DNA of 64,000 nucleotides from Paraescarpia echinospica (GCA_020002185.1 CM034541.1:52170343-52234342); one strand, 5' to 3'; shown: positions 1-12,110, counted from the stretch's first letter. Numbers and translations: made by a program. Notes: generated by a model from the sequence alone, not told the origin.

Positions 1-208
1 TTGTTACGCGACTGTTCCGAAAAAGAGGCTTGCAACCAATTCTGTACTCGGTCAGTTTCTTGTGAAATACTGTTTAGCCTTAAGGACGAAGAGTCGACAT
101 CGTGCGTGCTTACTTATTTAATAACGGCGTTGAATGAAATTATATACATACGTGTAAGTTCAGAATGCTGGCTTGATAAAATGGTGAAACAGTATTGTTT
201 ATCTCTAG

Positions 209-284
209 GTGTAGATGAGACTTCGACAGCAAATTTCACTTCAAAACAGTTTTCAACCAGTTTACAAATGGTCAATCAACTGAG
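209..284 (+). CDS. possible internal exon, unknown protein
   Basis: A 76-nt open segment lies between a fair acceptor (ATCTCTAG) and a strong donor (CTGAG|GTAAGTG). It encodes about 25 residues rich in Ser/Thr/Asn with no motif I recognise. The open frame extends upstream of the acceptor to the window edge, so the exon could be longer. No partner exon was identified; the 12-kb element begins 700 bases downstream, so any continuing gene would carry that element in an intron. Support is only open frame plus splice sites. Confidence 0.25.
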
Positions 285-701
285 GTAAGTGCAAATGTCG
301 TATTTCAAAGAATATTTCATGCATGTCCAGGACAGGAATCACTTCACGTGTGCTATTAATAACATACATAGTCAGAGGTACGCAAACATTGACAAACACA
401 AATTTTTTAAATACAGGAGCCAGTCGACGTATAATATTAATAAGAGACATAGATAGGCACACATTTACAAACAGGGTGATGGGAAAGTCTTAGACCTGTA
501 TGGTAACCAGAAATGACATAATTTGACCTATCTTTTCTAGTTCACTACCTATTGGTCAGGATTATTTGATATATCTTATAGTTTTAAAGGTAGAGAATAG
601 GGACGCAATGTAGAATTTACCTCCCATGATTTAACATGAAACAAAATACCCAGATTTTCTTCCGACACACAGATTGTTCGTTACCGCTTTGATGATAGCG
701 G

Positions 702-905
702 GACTTCAATATAGTTCTTACAAATGTTGGCTAACCAAATCACTACCAGTTTGACCAATTTGTCACACGTACTCATTTAATGACGTCATTGAATAAAACT
801 GCATACAAGCGCGCAAGTTCAAAATGTTGGCTAACCAAATCACTATCATTTCAAACTATTTACCACACGTACCGAATTATTACGCGTACCAGTTTAATGA
901 CGTCA
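702..905 (+). repeat. degenerate tandem repeat, about 106-bp period
   Basis: The phrase ATGTTGGCTAACCAAATCAC occurs at about 726 and again at about 828, each followed by a CACACGTAC segment and TTTAATGACGTCAT. A weaker copy of the same block lies at 105-195. It is old, diverged repeat sequence. The rest of 285-986 shows no gene. Confidence 0.55.
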
Positions 906-1014
906 TACCGGGGGCGCGCGCTGGCGCACGTGATAAACAAACAAGTCCAGACACGTCTCCAGTACGAGTTTTTTATAGCCACGGACGGCCATAATTCCAC
1001 AATGCTACATTGTT

Positions 1015-1084
1015 GATTTCTGACTTTCGATTATCCATTTACGCCGAGATTGTCGAATTCTGACTTTCGATTATCCGTTTACGC
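1015..1084 (+). repeat. subterminal 30-bp repeat pair, left end
   Basis: Two copies of a motif with core TGACTTTCGATTATCC and ending TTTACGC lie at 1015-1044 and 1055-1084, spaced 40 bp. They are mirrored at 12958-12987 and 12918-12947. Such repeats near the tips are typical of transposase-binding regions; that role is inferred. Confidence 0.65.
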
Positions 1085-1237
1085 TGTCATTGTGCAAGAT
1101 TGTTGTCAAATAATTCACTAGAATGGCGTTTGGTCAAATATTTCTCCAAAATATTTTCTCCAAAAAATTGTCTCCAAAATATTTTCGCGAAAAGATAATC
1201 TGGCACAAATTGCACTCAGTGACCTAAGCTAAGCAAC

Positions 1238-1480
1238 TTGCAAATACTGAAGTATCCCTTGCAAGTCAGGCCAAAGCAATTATATAATTGCTTTGGTCAG
1301 GCCTTGCGCTGTCATCACCAACGTCACGACGTGGTGTACAGAATACTTATATCGATCATTTTTCACCCACGTTATGAGCTGTTTTATCAAAGTTGGAGTT
1401 TAAAAGAACTCAAAGTCGATGAACGGAAGAAACGAAGTGCCAAGCAGTCTGCCAGAAAACGCGAATTGTTTGTCGGGAAG
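1238..1480 (+). pseudogene. left-arm copy of the basic 5' exon
   Basis: This is the plus-strand mirror of the exon at 12522-12764, with the same open frame and GGGAAG|GTTGGT donor. It leads on the plus strand towards 2413-2604 but meets no SWIM exon, because the inverted repeat ends at 3414. It is a half-gene created by the inverted structure. Confidence 0.45.
1271..1296. repeat. 26-bp perfect palindrome (left arm)
   Basis: A perfect 13+13 palindrome begins CCAAAGCAATTAT and returns as its own complement. The same palindrome is preserved at 12706-12731 in the right arm. It could form a cruciform or a dimer binding site. Confidence 0.8.
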
Positions 1481-1904
1481 GTTGGTACTGTGTGTGAGCG
1501 ATAATTCATGATGTTTCGAAAACTGTCAATAATAATATTTATTCGTACTATAACGTGTACAATTCAGTGAAAGTAACGTATACATCCATCTAAAATGTAT
1601 ATAAAACGGTCAGTGCAGCCAGTCTCGTCTATGAACCGTGAGCGTCTATGTCATGAATGGGGGAGGCTGTTTTTAAGTGAATATTATTAAACTTTAAAGA
1701 TAATAATAGTGTGGAGTCTCCCATCACACAGTGATTTGTTTTGAATTTTGTTGACATTATGTAAATTGTTATTGTAAAATTTGTAGCTTAGTATTTGTTT
1801 TCATATTTTGTAGTTCTAGTTGTCTCCAGCTCTTGGCAATGTTCTATTAACTGACTAGTTTGTATTATTGTGGTTACAATGTAATGGTCTTATGAGGTCT
1901 CATT

Positions 1905-2195
1905 CTTTATATACTGGCACTGAGGGTGGTCACTACCAGGGTACTTGTCGTCCTCAGTGGTTCTTTTATGTCCCAAATTGAGACGGGACCGACGTTAATG
2001 TGATCACCGAGTCACGAGGGATACGCAGTCCCCAATTTTGAGAGCCAGATTTTTACACCAAATATCATGCCTGCTCGGTCCAGGTTTCGAACTCAGAGCA
2101 CTGGCATGCCAGGCGGATGTGCTGACCACTACACTAGCCGCACTCTCTGTATAATTTGTTTCTGCTGTTGGGATTAATAAAATGTATCCTTACCT
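1905..2195 (-). mobile_element. tRNA-derived SINE inside the left arm
   Basis: The minus strand shows a tRNA-like head at about 2069-2143, with an A-box-like GGCTAGTGTAGTGG and a B box GAGTTCGAACC-type motif, followed by a body. CTTAC-type short repeats lie near 2190. The same insertion is present in the right arm at 11800-12110, so it predates the formation or last homogenisation of the arms. Confidence 0.6.
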
Positions 2196-2412
2196 TACCT
2201 AAGATGGGAGTGTGTGTTTCTATATTTCATAAAAACCAGCACAAACCCTTGGAGTAACATACACTATCGAGAGGGTTGCGAGGGTACCAGCCCAGCCTGA
2301 TCACAATGCTTTCTTCTATATCATGAGCAGTCTTACTCCAAAGCCACTATACTTTATCTTAGTCACATATTGAACATAACTTGGTATAATGTCATTGTTT
2401 TTCATTTTACAG

Positions 2413-2604
2413 GTTAATGAAGAGGAGCTCAGCATGAAACTGCCGCAGAATAACATGTATAGGGACGTACATGGTGGTATGCACCAACTACCCAAATTTA
2501 CACTGGGGAGTCTAGTGGAATACTTATCCCAGTGCGGAAAGAAGCTGGAGGAAAAGAGCAAGTCTCTATACAAAGAAAGGCGAGTTATCTTAACATTAAA
2601 CTAA
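2413..2604 (+). pseudogene. left-arm copy of the pre-SWIM exon
   Basis: The plus-strand mirror of 11385-11576 has acceptor TTTTACAG and an identical peptide. The DNA next to the stop differs by one base between arms (GCGAGT here, ACGAGT on the right), leaving a weak GC-type donor only in this arm. No downstream domain follows. Confidence 0.5.
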
Positions 2605-3414
2605 AAGGACTGTAGGATTAAAGGTAAATGCGAATAACCATATGAGCTTAGTAGTTTGTACGTCCCTGTCAAATATGATACTGCCTTGATGAAATATTTT
2701 TCTTTGTCAATGGATACCAGCAGGCTTATTTGTAAGAGGTTTGGCAAATTTATATGTGTTAAATGTAAGAACAAGCATTCGAAACCTAACAATAAATTAT
2801 TCAGGACCAGTATTCAGGAATACCCTGCCTCATAAACTTTGAATACTCCTGACCATTAACCAGTTTAAAAGAAACCTAACAGCTCCTTACTCGTGAATTA
2901 TTATTGATATTACATTATATACATGTCTGGGTAAATATATATAGGTGAAGCACAATACTGGGCCAAAAAAGAGGACTGGACAGCAAAAACAAAGTCTTAG
3001 ATGGTAACCAAAATACATCTACACCTAAAATTAAAGAAGATAAGTTATTTTTACTCACTGTTATGTGGCGCAATGCCAAGTGAAGTTCACGATGTAAGTT
3101 ACATGGTGTCTTTTAAAAAAAATATGAGAATGTGAAGCACTTCAGAAATCAAAATTTGCTTGACTGATTTATGCTAGTACCTCATCAGAATCCAACCAAG
3201 ACTTTTAAAATGTTAAGAATGATCAGAGCACTCTGGACGTGAAATGGTGGATACTGTAACTTACGTTATCCACCAAATCCCAAAAAAATGTAAACAACAA
3301 TAAACAGGCAGGATGCGTTTTTTTGTGTCTCCTTTCTTCACGGCCTAAGATACAGCACAAATGTTATCAACAGGAACTGTCCACAAAGAAGCTTGTTATG
3401 GAGTTAATATAGCG

Positions 3415-5270
3415 TATTTTAATGTGCACATTTAAATATACATTTGTTTTCATACACATTTTAATAATAACATCTTGGACATGAAAATCTAGGGTAACCT
3501 CACTTGTATATTATACCCAGCGTATCAACAAAGACATATTAATACACTTTTAAAAAGTATTTAGCATATGGCGATGACTCTAAAATAAATTTATAAAATA
3601 AATGATTCATTCTTGAAGAAGGTAGACATACATATTATGAACCTTTGAATACTTGACGAGGAAAATAGACTGTTAGAAAATACACCTCATCTTGTCATTT
3701 CCAACATACACTTTGACCATTAAACCTCAGGCTTAAAATGTCAAACATGAATATGTGTAGTAGTTACACATGGCAGACAGTTACATGAATTTATATACTG
3801 AAAACAAAACAAAAAAATTTAAATGCGCTTTACTGATTAGCAAAATTAAAATCAGTCTATATTATTGACTAAGATCAAGCGTCACTATAATGAAATTGAA
3901 CAATTTAAAATTGCTGTAATGACAATGAACACCTAGTAAAGAAAAATAGTTCACATTTTTCACCGTTTTGAAAAATAGCATAATCCACTAATGTCTGCAT
4001 GCTGTATCAACCCACCCCCTTTCTCCACCCGGTAAACACTGACTGTTCCCAAGAAGTAAGATATCAAGATGTATAGATGCAGCTGTAGTAGAACATTTCT
4101 TGCTGCCTTTTTTCTTGTGAAATGCTGCAGATCATACATGAAACATTATTTTATATCTACTGATTATGACAATGAACAACTCCATAGTTATTTCCTCCCA
4201 ACGCTACTATGATGCATGTTTTTGTTTACTGAATATATGCTTTTCTTTACAGGAGATTGAACTAGTGTGCTTAGTACTACTAGCTCTCCAAGTTAATATG
4301 GCACACTGGGCAGTTGTATGTCCAGGATCTCGGACAAGATTCTACAGCCATGCAATATGCTGCATATTAACAGTTTGTCATGTGAATGTCCACCGAGTGA
4401 TCCCAATTGTGTGTCGTGAGTTGCATCCATGACAGATTCCCCAGTGCCAAGGGGTGTACACTGGCTTCCAGATCAGTCAGTTAGCTTGACTGACTGGAGA
4501 CCAATGTAGAATGCAGGTTGACATAAGAATGTAGTGACGCCTGACTAGCTCTACAATTGGTGATGGAACGGTGGGTGCCAGGGTCTGGCAGTTATGGCAC
4601 GAGTCTTCGGGCAACAACTTTCAACGCTGTGAGAGAGGTTCAGTGTCGAGCATTCTTCGGTGAACTACATCGGTTTATATATAAATGACATCACTGTATG
4701 TTTTCGCTATCTTTGATGGTACTGCATACCAGCTTCCTGACTTTTTGCTGTACATCTGCATCTACCTATACCGGAGAAAAAGTGACAATTAGCATGGCTC
4801 TGACATGTATGATATTTTTATACGTGACGACACATTTATCAAAAGTCAATAATACAAGGTATTTGTATTCAATTCAACTATAACTTTTACCAGTGTCCTT
4901 GAAAAAATACGTGAATTATCCAGCATTGTTATAGTGGTAGGGTTTCATTGTCTTTGTGTTGCTGATAGTCAGTGGCAGCCAGCTGAGTTCTTGCAACATA
5001 CACCAAGCACTTGTTACGTACAACACAAGTTTGTGATGAAGTAATGGTATTGAAAGCCTTTTTACATTTTTTCAGCAACAGTCTGTTGATACACTGGCAG
5101 CAGCATTTTACTTGTTTAAATTATGTATGAATCATGAGGACTGTTATATATTTTTCATGCCACGTATCATCTTTCTAAATTATTCTTTTTATCACTATTT
5201 TCTATTTTAACAAATAATTTACATTACATTTTCATTTCACATGATAATTAAACAACACCTGAATAAGGTT
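3415..5270. other. interior of the 12-kb element, no gene recognised
   Basis: This is AT-rich unique sequence. A short open stretch at 4166-4432 follows a plausible acceptor at 4252 but shows no family resemblance. I see no further repeats or genes. Confidence 0.5.
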
Positions 5271-5272
5271 AG

Positions 5273-5500
5273 TTCTGCTATTGTGTACTATCCAGTCCTC
5301 AGGATTGCTCAAAGCACTTTACTGGCTCCCTGGCAGACCTGTTAAATCGAAAACACCATCTTGACTTTTGTGGGAAGAATTAAGCTGAAATTAATATGCG
5401 AAGACTGTCCACCACTGTCTGTAGCAGGTACTCTTCATACAGCTGAGTAAACTGGAGCAATGTAGCATGTAGTGATTGTATATGTAATTCTCAGTCACAT
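5273..5500 (-). mobile_element. SINE body copy, headless
   Basis: The sequence from ATCCAGTCCTCAGGATTGCTC through TCCACCACTGTCTGTAGCA to the GAGTAAACTGGAGCAATGTA segment is a diverged copy of 9215-9450. It lacks the tRNA-like head that the other copy keeps, so it is a truncated member of the same SINE family. Confidence 0.55.
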
Positions 5501-8039
5501 AGGGATGACCCTGTCTAGTCTAGTCACTATTTTAAGTTCAACTAAACATCTTTCTAAGTAATTTTTTCTCATTGGTTTACATTTTATGGGTATTAAATAT
5601 TAAAAATTGTTGTTAAATACACATAATTGTTTAGTCACTAATTTTGTGAGATGTAAACATATAAGGCATGTATAAACTACAACTAGCATTTTATATCACA
5701 TGTACTAACTAGTTTTGTTTTTTTGCAACAAAGAATCGTGATAAAAGTAACTGTTTGTTTTTTTATATGTACCTGACATTTTTTCAACCTCTTCCTAATT
5801 TTTGTTTCTATTGTTGCTTTGCATATTATGTGCATGTGATGTGTATGTGATATTAAAAATTATTACATGATGCATATCAAGTGCAGTGATTGTACCTGTA
5901 GTTGTATTGTGCTTTTAATAATTTTGTAGTCAATCTTATCAAATAGTTTCAATAAAATGTTTGTACTTTACATTGTCTTTACTTTAATTCACATGCATTT
6001 CTAACAACAATATGCAATTTAACGAGGACACCCATTACTGCAAAATCCTCATGCAGACAAACAAAACATTCACATACAGGGGTGGATCCAGAAATTGAGC
6101 CTGGCCGAACCAAATGATGTAGTCTAAATTTTGGCGCTACCGAGCCGCCATAACTATAACTTCGGCCGCTTGGCTGGAGTGGTGATATCGGCAGACGGGG
6201 GGGAGGGGGGGTGCTAATGAAACATACTTGCACTGTATATACGAAGTTATGTTTGCAACAGAAATATTCCAAATTAAATAAATAGACCATTAAGTTCAAA
6301 AATTGAACTGCAAATTAAATGTAGAATGCAACTGAAAGTTTCACAAAAGCCGTATCAACCAAAGATGGTGTAACTACCCTAAGATTGGTCAGAATAAAAC
6401 AATTGTTAAAACCAATCACATATGTTTGCATATCTTCCAATTATTATGCTATGATTTATATATATATAACATTTGCATAGCAGCATCAATTAATACTTAC
6501 GTTTGTTCTAACTGTCCTGAGCTGCATCCAGCCTCAGGAAGTGACTGGACACCTGAGCTGCCTTTGCTACAAACACTGATGCTCGATAGAGCCACCACAG
6601 ATCTTGTCATATGTGATGGCTGCAGTGGTGTTGAGGTAGTTCACGCCTTTGTGTTGAAGCTGTCGAACAGAGTCATGAATTGGAATATGGAATGAGTAAG
6701 ATTATTTGTGAAAATGAACACGGTTTGACAGGACTACTACCCGTCAATATATATATATATATATAATATGCATGTGTGTGGTATGTAACATGTAAACTTT
6801 TTAATTTCATTAACAGGTAAAAATATGTTCCCCAAAGGCCATTTGCCCAGCACTCACGAGTGAAAAGGTCATTTGCCCAGTTGTGAAACAATTACAATGA
6901 TATGAGAGTGGCAAAGTTATTATTGTATATATATATATTGTAAAAGTGTAGTACACAACAAACAACTAGACAATTTACAACTTATTAACTAAGTACAGGT
7001 AGAACACAGATGGGCTGGAAAGAAGGTTACAGGAAATAATGTCAAACTAATTTTATTCGAAAAATATAAAATAAATAAAAAGTTTTGCAATTTTTCACTG
7101 ATAGTTCAACAAAACAAAGTTTTAGGAATTCAATAGTAAACCAGGCAAAATACCCAATGCCTTAATTGTGGTCTCAATGTGTCATTCATCTAACACTGCT
7201 AATTAATTAGGAGGACATTTGGCTGGCAGTGGGTGAACCCCTGGCAGTATCCATGCAGTTCTACTGTTTACTCAGAAGGTGGATTACCAGCTGTTACTGT
7301 CCAATGATCAATATCCCCTTTGTTCTTTAGCTGGACTGCAAGGTGCCACTGCAAGCTGGCTACACTTGTCTAAAGGCTGGCTGAGTCACTGTAAGTCTTT
7401 AGAAGAAGATTCCAGCAGTTAGTCGTGTCTCTTATGAGAGCAACAAAGGCATTCTATTATGGATTTCCTGGCTTGATTTAACAAACAAAAATGATTATGG
7501 CCTTTCAACTACTTGCAACTGTGGTTATTAACTAGAGGTTTCTGACTGGGAAAGTATGTTCCTTGAAGCGAAGCCTCTGTGGCTTCAGTGTCATCTACGT
7601 GCAAACAATTTGTAAACTGTCCTGTCAGAAACCTAGCTGCCAACCCTGACTGTATTTGAATTGAATCACCCAAAGTGAGATGAAGTGAATTAATTAAATG
7701 AAACGGAAAACAACATTTACCAAATTTGTCTACAAAATGTATGAATGTAGAAGTATACATTACCAAATGCATGTTATTGATAAATTGAAAGACCAAAATA
7801 AAAAACAATTAAAAACAGAACTTCTATAATTTACATGTACAAGAGGATTTGTAACTTAACAAAACATGGGCTGCAATTCTTTGTATAGTAACGGTAATTC
7901 TCTGCTCTCTCACATAAATCAGTTGCAAGCTATCGATACATGTTACGAAGGCCTACATGTTATTGTTATGGACATTTTCACAGTATTGAGGGGTGGTGGT
8001 TTTGTTAACATAATAAGCAACATAATATTATATTCATAC
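5501..8039. other. interior of the 12-kb element, mostly featureless
   Basis: AT-rich sequence with short (TA)n runs near 6750 and 6930 and no supported coding exon. At 6076-6230 a CAGGGGTGGATCCAG start and a G-rich tract suggest one end of a hAT-type non-autonomous element, but I cannot find the matching opposite end. Confidence 0.4.
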
Positions 8040-8630
8040 GAATAAATATGCGTTGAATGAATGAATGAACGTTTATTCAACAACAACAACATAATACATG
8101 CACAGTATGGTTTGCTGCTGCTGCTGAAAGGACATAGCTGAAGTCTTAGACTTATGTGTTGCTATGCCCTTCTCGAACTAAAAAAAACTGAATAAATACA
8201 ACACGAATTATATATAAATTACAAGATAATATTCACAACTCACATATAAACTTGTTAGTGCTTGTGTTACTATTACAAAACGTCACCTTCAATTAACAAT
8301 TCACAAATATGTAGAAAGTAATGAGAACTTGATTGCTTTTTTAAATTGCGTTAAACTTGGAAGCTGAGTCAGTTTATTTGGTAAATTGTTCCACGTTTTT
8401 ATACCCTTCATGGTGATGCGTGGCTCAGGCTGACTACTTTGAAATTACTAACTTCTCTAGAAGAAGTTTTGCAAACGCAGCATCTGTTCTTAGTCTTACT
8501 CCAGCTCTTTCTTTTGTGAGTTGTGTTGTTCCACAAATCCATACTGGTTTTTCCCAAATAAACCATCTGATGCGAATACTGACTGTCTGTCGTTGTCTGC
8601 GTAATTTGGCCCTTTTTTGCTGAGTCGGTG
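8040..8630 (-). mobile_element. LINE 3' fragment (CR1/L2-like)
   Basis: The minus strand encodes a degraded reverse-transcriptase C-terminus containing TWNNLPNKLTQLPSLTQFKK, the usual W-x-LP motif of CR1/L2-type LINEs. It is followed by a 3' UTR-like segment and a CATTCATTCATTC tail. The upstream frames at 8434-8700 are shifted and not interpretable. It is a 5'-truncated dead copy. Confidence 0.55.
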
Positions 8631-9214
8631 GCATATGTCCGGGAACATCCCATCGCCGGCGTATATGCCATAAAATAAGAACGTGTTGTATAAACACTTG
8701 CGAACACTGTACAATCAACAAAAACGGCTTGATCGAGGCACCAATCTTGAGGGTCAGAGGTCAGTCTCGCCCAAATTCGCAAACACGATATTATATGAAG
8801 TTTCCACTTCCAGATGCATGTCCAAGTAAGTGTTGCTAGTTTTGACTCCTTCGACTCGAAACCAAATTCAAAATAGTTCGCAGTTTGTTTATTAATTTCA
8901 ACAAAACGAAGTAGCACAAGTGCACCAATGAACTAGGATATTATAATGGATACTTGATAGCTTTGGTTTTTTGGGAAATTAGTCAGAAAACCGAGGAGCA
9001 TAAAAATCGAACTGATATTGCAGCGTTAAGCTATATAGTTGTATTATCACCAGATATTAATCGCAATACAACAAACCCCCTCTTTGTTTCAAGTTTTAAC
9101 TTTGTTTTTAGTTTCAAATGAAATGCTCAGAGCTGTATTGCACAATGGTTTGTAGGTTGGACTCTGTACTGTGACAATGTAATGTTTATAAAAAGTAATC
9201 ACTTATATAATAAC

Positions 9215-9535
9215 GCAGTATCCAGTCCTGATGACTGCTCAAAGCATTTTACACTTTACTCCCTAGCAGACTTGTTTGATCGAGCACCATCTCAACTTCT
9301 CTGGGAAGCATTCAGCCATGCCACAATTAATGCACAAAGGCTATTTGTACACAAATATCCACCACTGTCTATAGCAAGGTACTCATTCATATGGCTGAGT
9401 GAACTGGAGCAACGTAAAGTGAACGAACTTGCCCAAGGTTCAACACAGCAGCACTGAATTCGAACCCGGGTTCTCTTGATTGAGAGTCCAACGTTCTAGT
9501 CACTGAGCCAATGTAACCGTGTGCACTGTTTCAAT
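9215..9535 (-). mobile_element. tRNA-derived SINE
   Basis: The minus strand starts with a tRNA-like head (9450-9530): A-box-like TGGCTCAGTGACTAGAACG, then GGACTCTCAATC and B box GGGTTCGAATTC. A body shared with 5273-5500 follows. The intact internal promoter boxes make this the best-preserved SINE in the window. Confidence 0.65.
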
Positions 9536-9601
9536 GGAGCACATTGTGTAAATACATATGTATGTATGTATATTGAATTGAAAAGCATGGAAATAACTAA
9601 C

Positions 9602-9718
9602 CATTTCATCTTTCAAGTACTGATCTTGTGGAGTTAACTTCAAGTAGCTGTGGTCGTTGGCAAGGGCATGTGGATTGGCAGGAGGGAACAGCTGCATCAC
9701 TAGCATTGACTGACTTTC
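9602..9718 (-). CDS. candidate exon downstream of the SWIM exon
   Basis: A 117-nt segment (exactly 39 codons) lies between acceptor TATTTCAG and donor ATG|GTTAGT on the minus strand. It encodes a segment with MQLFPPANPHALAND and YLKLTPQDQYLKDEM, plausible as the linker before a YqaJ-like nuclease domain, but no nuclease motif is visible. Joined directly to the SWIM exon, the phase would instead give another frame that stops just before the donor, so a small exon may be missing or the gene may be broken. Confidence 0.35.
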
Positions 9719-10266
9719 CTGAAATATGTATATGTAGAGATATAAGCAACATTGTATTTTTTGCTTTATACATAAAGCCAGAGACTGCACTAATGCCCAT
9801 GTTTTGACAAGTAACTATTTTTCAATTGGTCTGTAAAAGGAATATAATATTTGTTTCGTCAAATAGAGTGAACCTGTCTGGTGTAGAGTCGTTCTGCAGT
9901 TGCTGTGATCGAGGAACATATATAAGGTCGGAATTGTCCTTCCCACAAATTGCATGTAATTTGCTGGACTTGATAGGAGTTTCTTTAAAAGGTATAGCAT
10001 GATAGAACGTCTGGTGGTCCTGCAGGTCAAGTCAAAGTGTACATTCAGCTACATATTTATGAATTTTATATACATTTTAACCCTTTCATTTATTTATTGT
10101 TGCTGATATGTTGACAAGAGCGTGTCACATTCTTGAAACTACCCAGCTTATTTGTACAAAATTGGGATAAACTAACTGCCATTTTTTTGTGCATTGACAA
10201 TTGCCCCAATATTTGTACATAATACATTGAATGCAGAAAATAAGTGTTTTTTTTAAAACGTCTTAC

Positions 10267-10488
10267 CTGTGTACCTGTCACTTCTGTCAAGATAGTTCCT
10301 GTCTGACAGTAGTGTCAGGCCGAACAGAACTGCTGCAACATGCTTGCAGTGAGCTGTAGGGCCCAGCCCAGCATGACATTCTGCTTCTTGCACCATCGCA
10401 TCATTGTTCATGGACACATCTACTTTATAAGAGGCAGACTTCCTCATCTCTGCCCACACAACAGCTGACACGCATATATCGCAATAAC
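10267..10488 (-). CDS. SWIM zinc-finger exon (YqaJ/SWIM-type protein)
   Basis: A 222-nt exon is bounded by acceptor TTTTCTTCAG and donor ACAG|GTAAGA. It encodes a domain ending ECHAGLGPTAHCKHVAAVL, which fits the C-terminal half of the SWIM signature (CxC...CxH): second Cys, the AG turn, then CKH followed by a small hydrophobic helix. The first Cys of the CxC pair is replaced by Ala. SWIM fingers occur in Mutator-type transposases and in animal proteins with a YqaJ-like nuclease, where they bind DNA or protein. The preceding CDICVSAVVWAEMRKSASY segment matches the usual strand-rich lead-in. It is the only unique-interior exon with a clear domain call. Confidence 0.6.
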
Positions 10489-11384
10489 CTGAAGAAAACA
10501 ATGTACAATATATATTAACAATTGTGGAGTCGCACAATACTGGGCCAAATTGGTGTCCTGTAACTTGCGCTATATTTACTCCATAACCAGCTTCGTTTGC
10601 GGACTGTTCCTGTTGATAACATTTGTGCTGTATCTTAGGCCCATGAAGAAAGAAGAGACACAAAAAAACGCATCCTGCCTGTTTACTGTTGTTTAAAAAA
10701 TTTGTGGATTTGGTGGATAACGTAAGTTACAGTGTCCACCATTTCACGTCCAGAGTGCTCTGATCATTCTTAACATTTTAAAAGTCTTGGTTGGATTCTG
10801 ATGAGGTACTAGCATACATCAGTCAAGCAAATTTTGATTTCTGAAGTGCATCACATTCTCATATTTTTGTTAAAAGACACCATGTAACTTACATCGTGAA
10901 CTTCACTTGGCATTGCGCCACATAACAGTGAGTAAAAATATCTTATCTTCTTTAATTTTAGGTGTAGATGTATTTTGGTTACCATCTAAGACTTTGTTTT
11001 TGCTGTCCAGTCCTCTTTTTTGGCCCAGTATTGTGCTTCACCTATTTATATTTACCCAGACACGTATATAATGTAATATCAATAATAATTCACGAGTAAG
11101 GAGCTGCTAGGTTTCTTTTAAACTGGTTAATGGTCAGGAGTATTCAAAGTTTATGAGGCAGGGTATTCCTGAATACTGGTCCTGAATAATTTATTGTTAG
11201 GTTTCGAATGTTTGTTCTTACATTTAACACATATAAATTTGCCAAACCTCTTTCAAATAAGCCCGCTGGTATCCATTGACAAAGAAAAATATTATTTCAT
11301 CAAGGCAGTATCATATTTGACAGGGACGTACAAACTACTAAGCTCATATGGTTATTCGCATTTACCTTTAATCCTACAGTCCTT

Positions 11385-11576
11385 TTAGTTTAATGTTAAG
11401 ATAACTCGTCTTTCTTTGTATAGAGACTTGCTCTTTTCCTCCAGCTTCTTTCCGCACTGGGATAAGTATTCCACTAGACTCCCCAGTGTAAATTTGGGTA
11501 GTTGGTGCATACCACCATGTACGTCCCTATACATGTTATTCTGCGGCAGTTTCATGCTGAGCTCCTCTTCATTAAC
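11385..11576 (-). CDS. exon upstream of SWIM domain (FTLGSLVEYL segment)
   Basis: After a good acceptor (TTTTACAG|GTTAAT) the minus strand encodes 63 residues including HQLPKFTLGSLVEYL and an EEKSKSLYKERR stretch. This resembles the short helical region that precedes the SWIM finger in invertebrate YqaJ/SWIM proteins (recalled from family knowledge). The frame then ends at TAA with no usable donor, and its phase does not fit the SWIM exon, so either the exon has decayed near its 3' end or a different splice is used. A near-identical copy lies on the plus strand of the left arm at 2413-2604. Confidence 0.4.
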   Translation of the reverse strand, partial: VNEEELSMKLPQNNMYRDVHGGMHQLPKFTLGSLVEYLSQCGKKLEEKSKSLYKERRVILTLN

Positions 11577-11799
11577 CTGTAAAATGAAAAACAATGACAT
11601 TATCCCAAGTTATGTTCAATATGTGACTAAGATAAAGTATAGTGGGTTTGGAGTAAGACTGCTCATGATATAGAAGAAAGCACTGTGATCAGGCTGGGCT
11701 GGTACCCCCGCATCCCTCTCGATAGTGTATGTTACTCCAAGGGTTTGTGCTGGTTTTTTATGAAATATAGAAACACACCCTCCAATCTTAGGTAAGGTA

Positions 11800-12110
11800 A
11801 GGATGCATTTTATTTATCCCAACAGCAGAAACAAATTATACAGAGAGTGCGGCTAGTGTAGTGGTTAGCACATCCGCCTGGCATGCCAGTGCTCTGAGTT
11901 CGAAACCTGGACCGAGCAGGCATGATATTTGGTGTAAAAATCTGGCTCTCAAAATTGGGGACGGCGTATCCCTCGTGCCTCGGTGATCACATTAAGTTCG
12001 GTCCCGTCTCAATTTGGGACGTAAAAGAACCACTGAGGACGACAAGCACCCTGGAGGCTGGTAGTGACCACCCTCAGTGCCAGTATATAAAGAATGAGAC
12101 CTCATAAGAC
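11800..12110 (+). mobile_element. tRNA-derived SINE inside the right arm
   Basis: The tRNA-like head is at 11848-11920, with B box GAGTTCGAAACC, and the body extends to about 12110. This is the mirror copy of the SINE at 1905-2195. It is not a functional tRNA gene because the anticodon arm and 3' acceptor stem do not pair cleanly. Confidence 0.6.

Larger units (their letters stand above)
987..3414 (+). repeat. left long terminal inverted repeat
   Basis: This is the left arm of the 12-kb element, matching 10568-13015 on the other strand. It contains a subterminal 30-bp repeat pair, a 26-bp perfect palindrome, a copy of two gene exons and a tRNA-derived SINE. Its inner edge is at the base after GGAGTTAATATAGCG. 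Confidence 0.85.

Noticed and set aside
987..3414. An assembly artefact producing the mirrored arms
   Set aside because: The arms carry scattered base differences and indels, so they are not one sequence duplicated by error; a misjoin of real duplicates remains possible.
9450..9530. A tRNA gene on the minus strand
   Set aside because: The promoter boxes are good, but it continues into a body shared with 5273-5500 and lacks a proper 3' acceptor stem; SINE.
11848..11920. A tRNA gene in the right arm
   Set aside because: It has B-box and A-box-like sequence but no clean cloverleaf; a longer body follows and it recurs in the other arm, so it is a SINE head.
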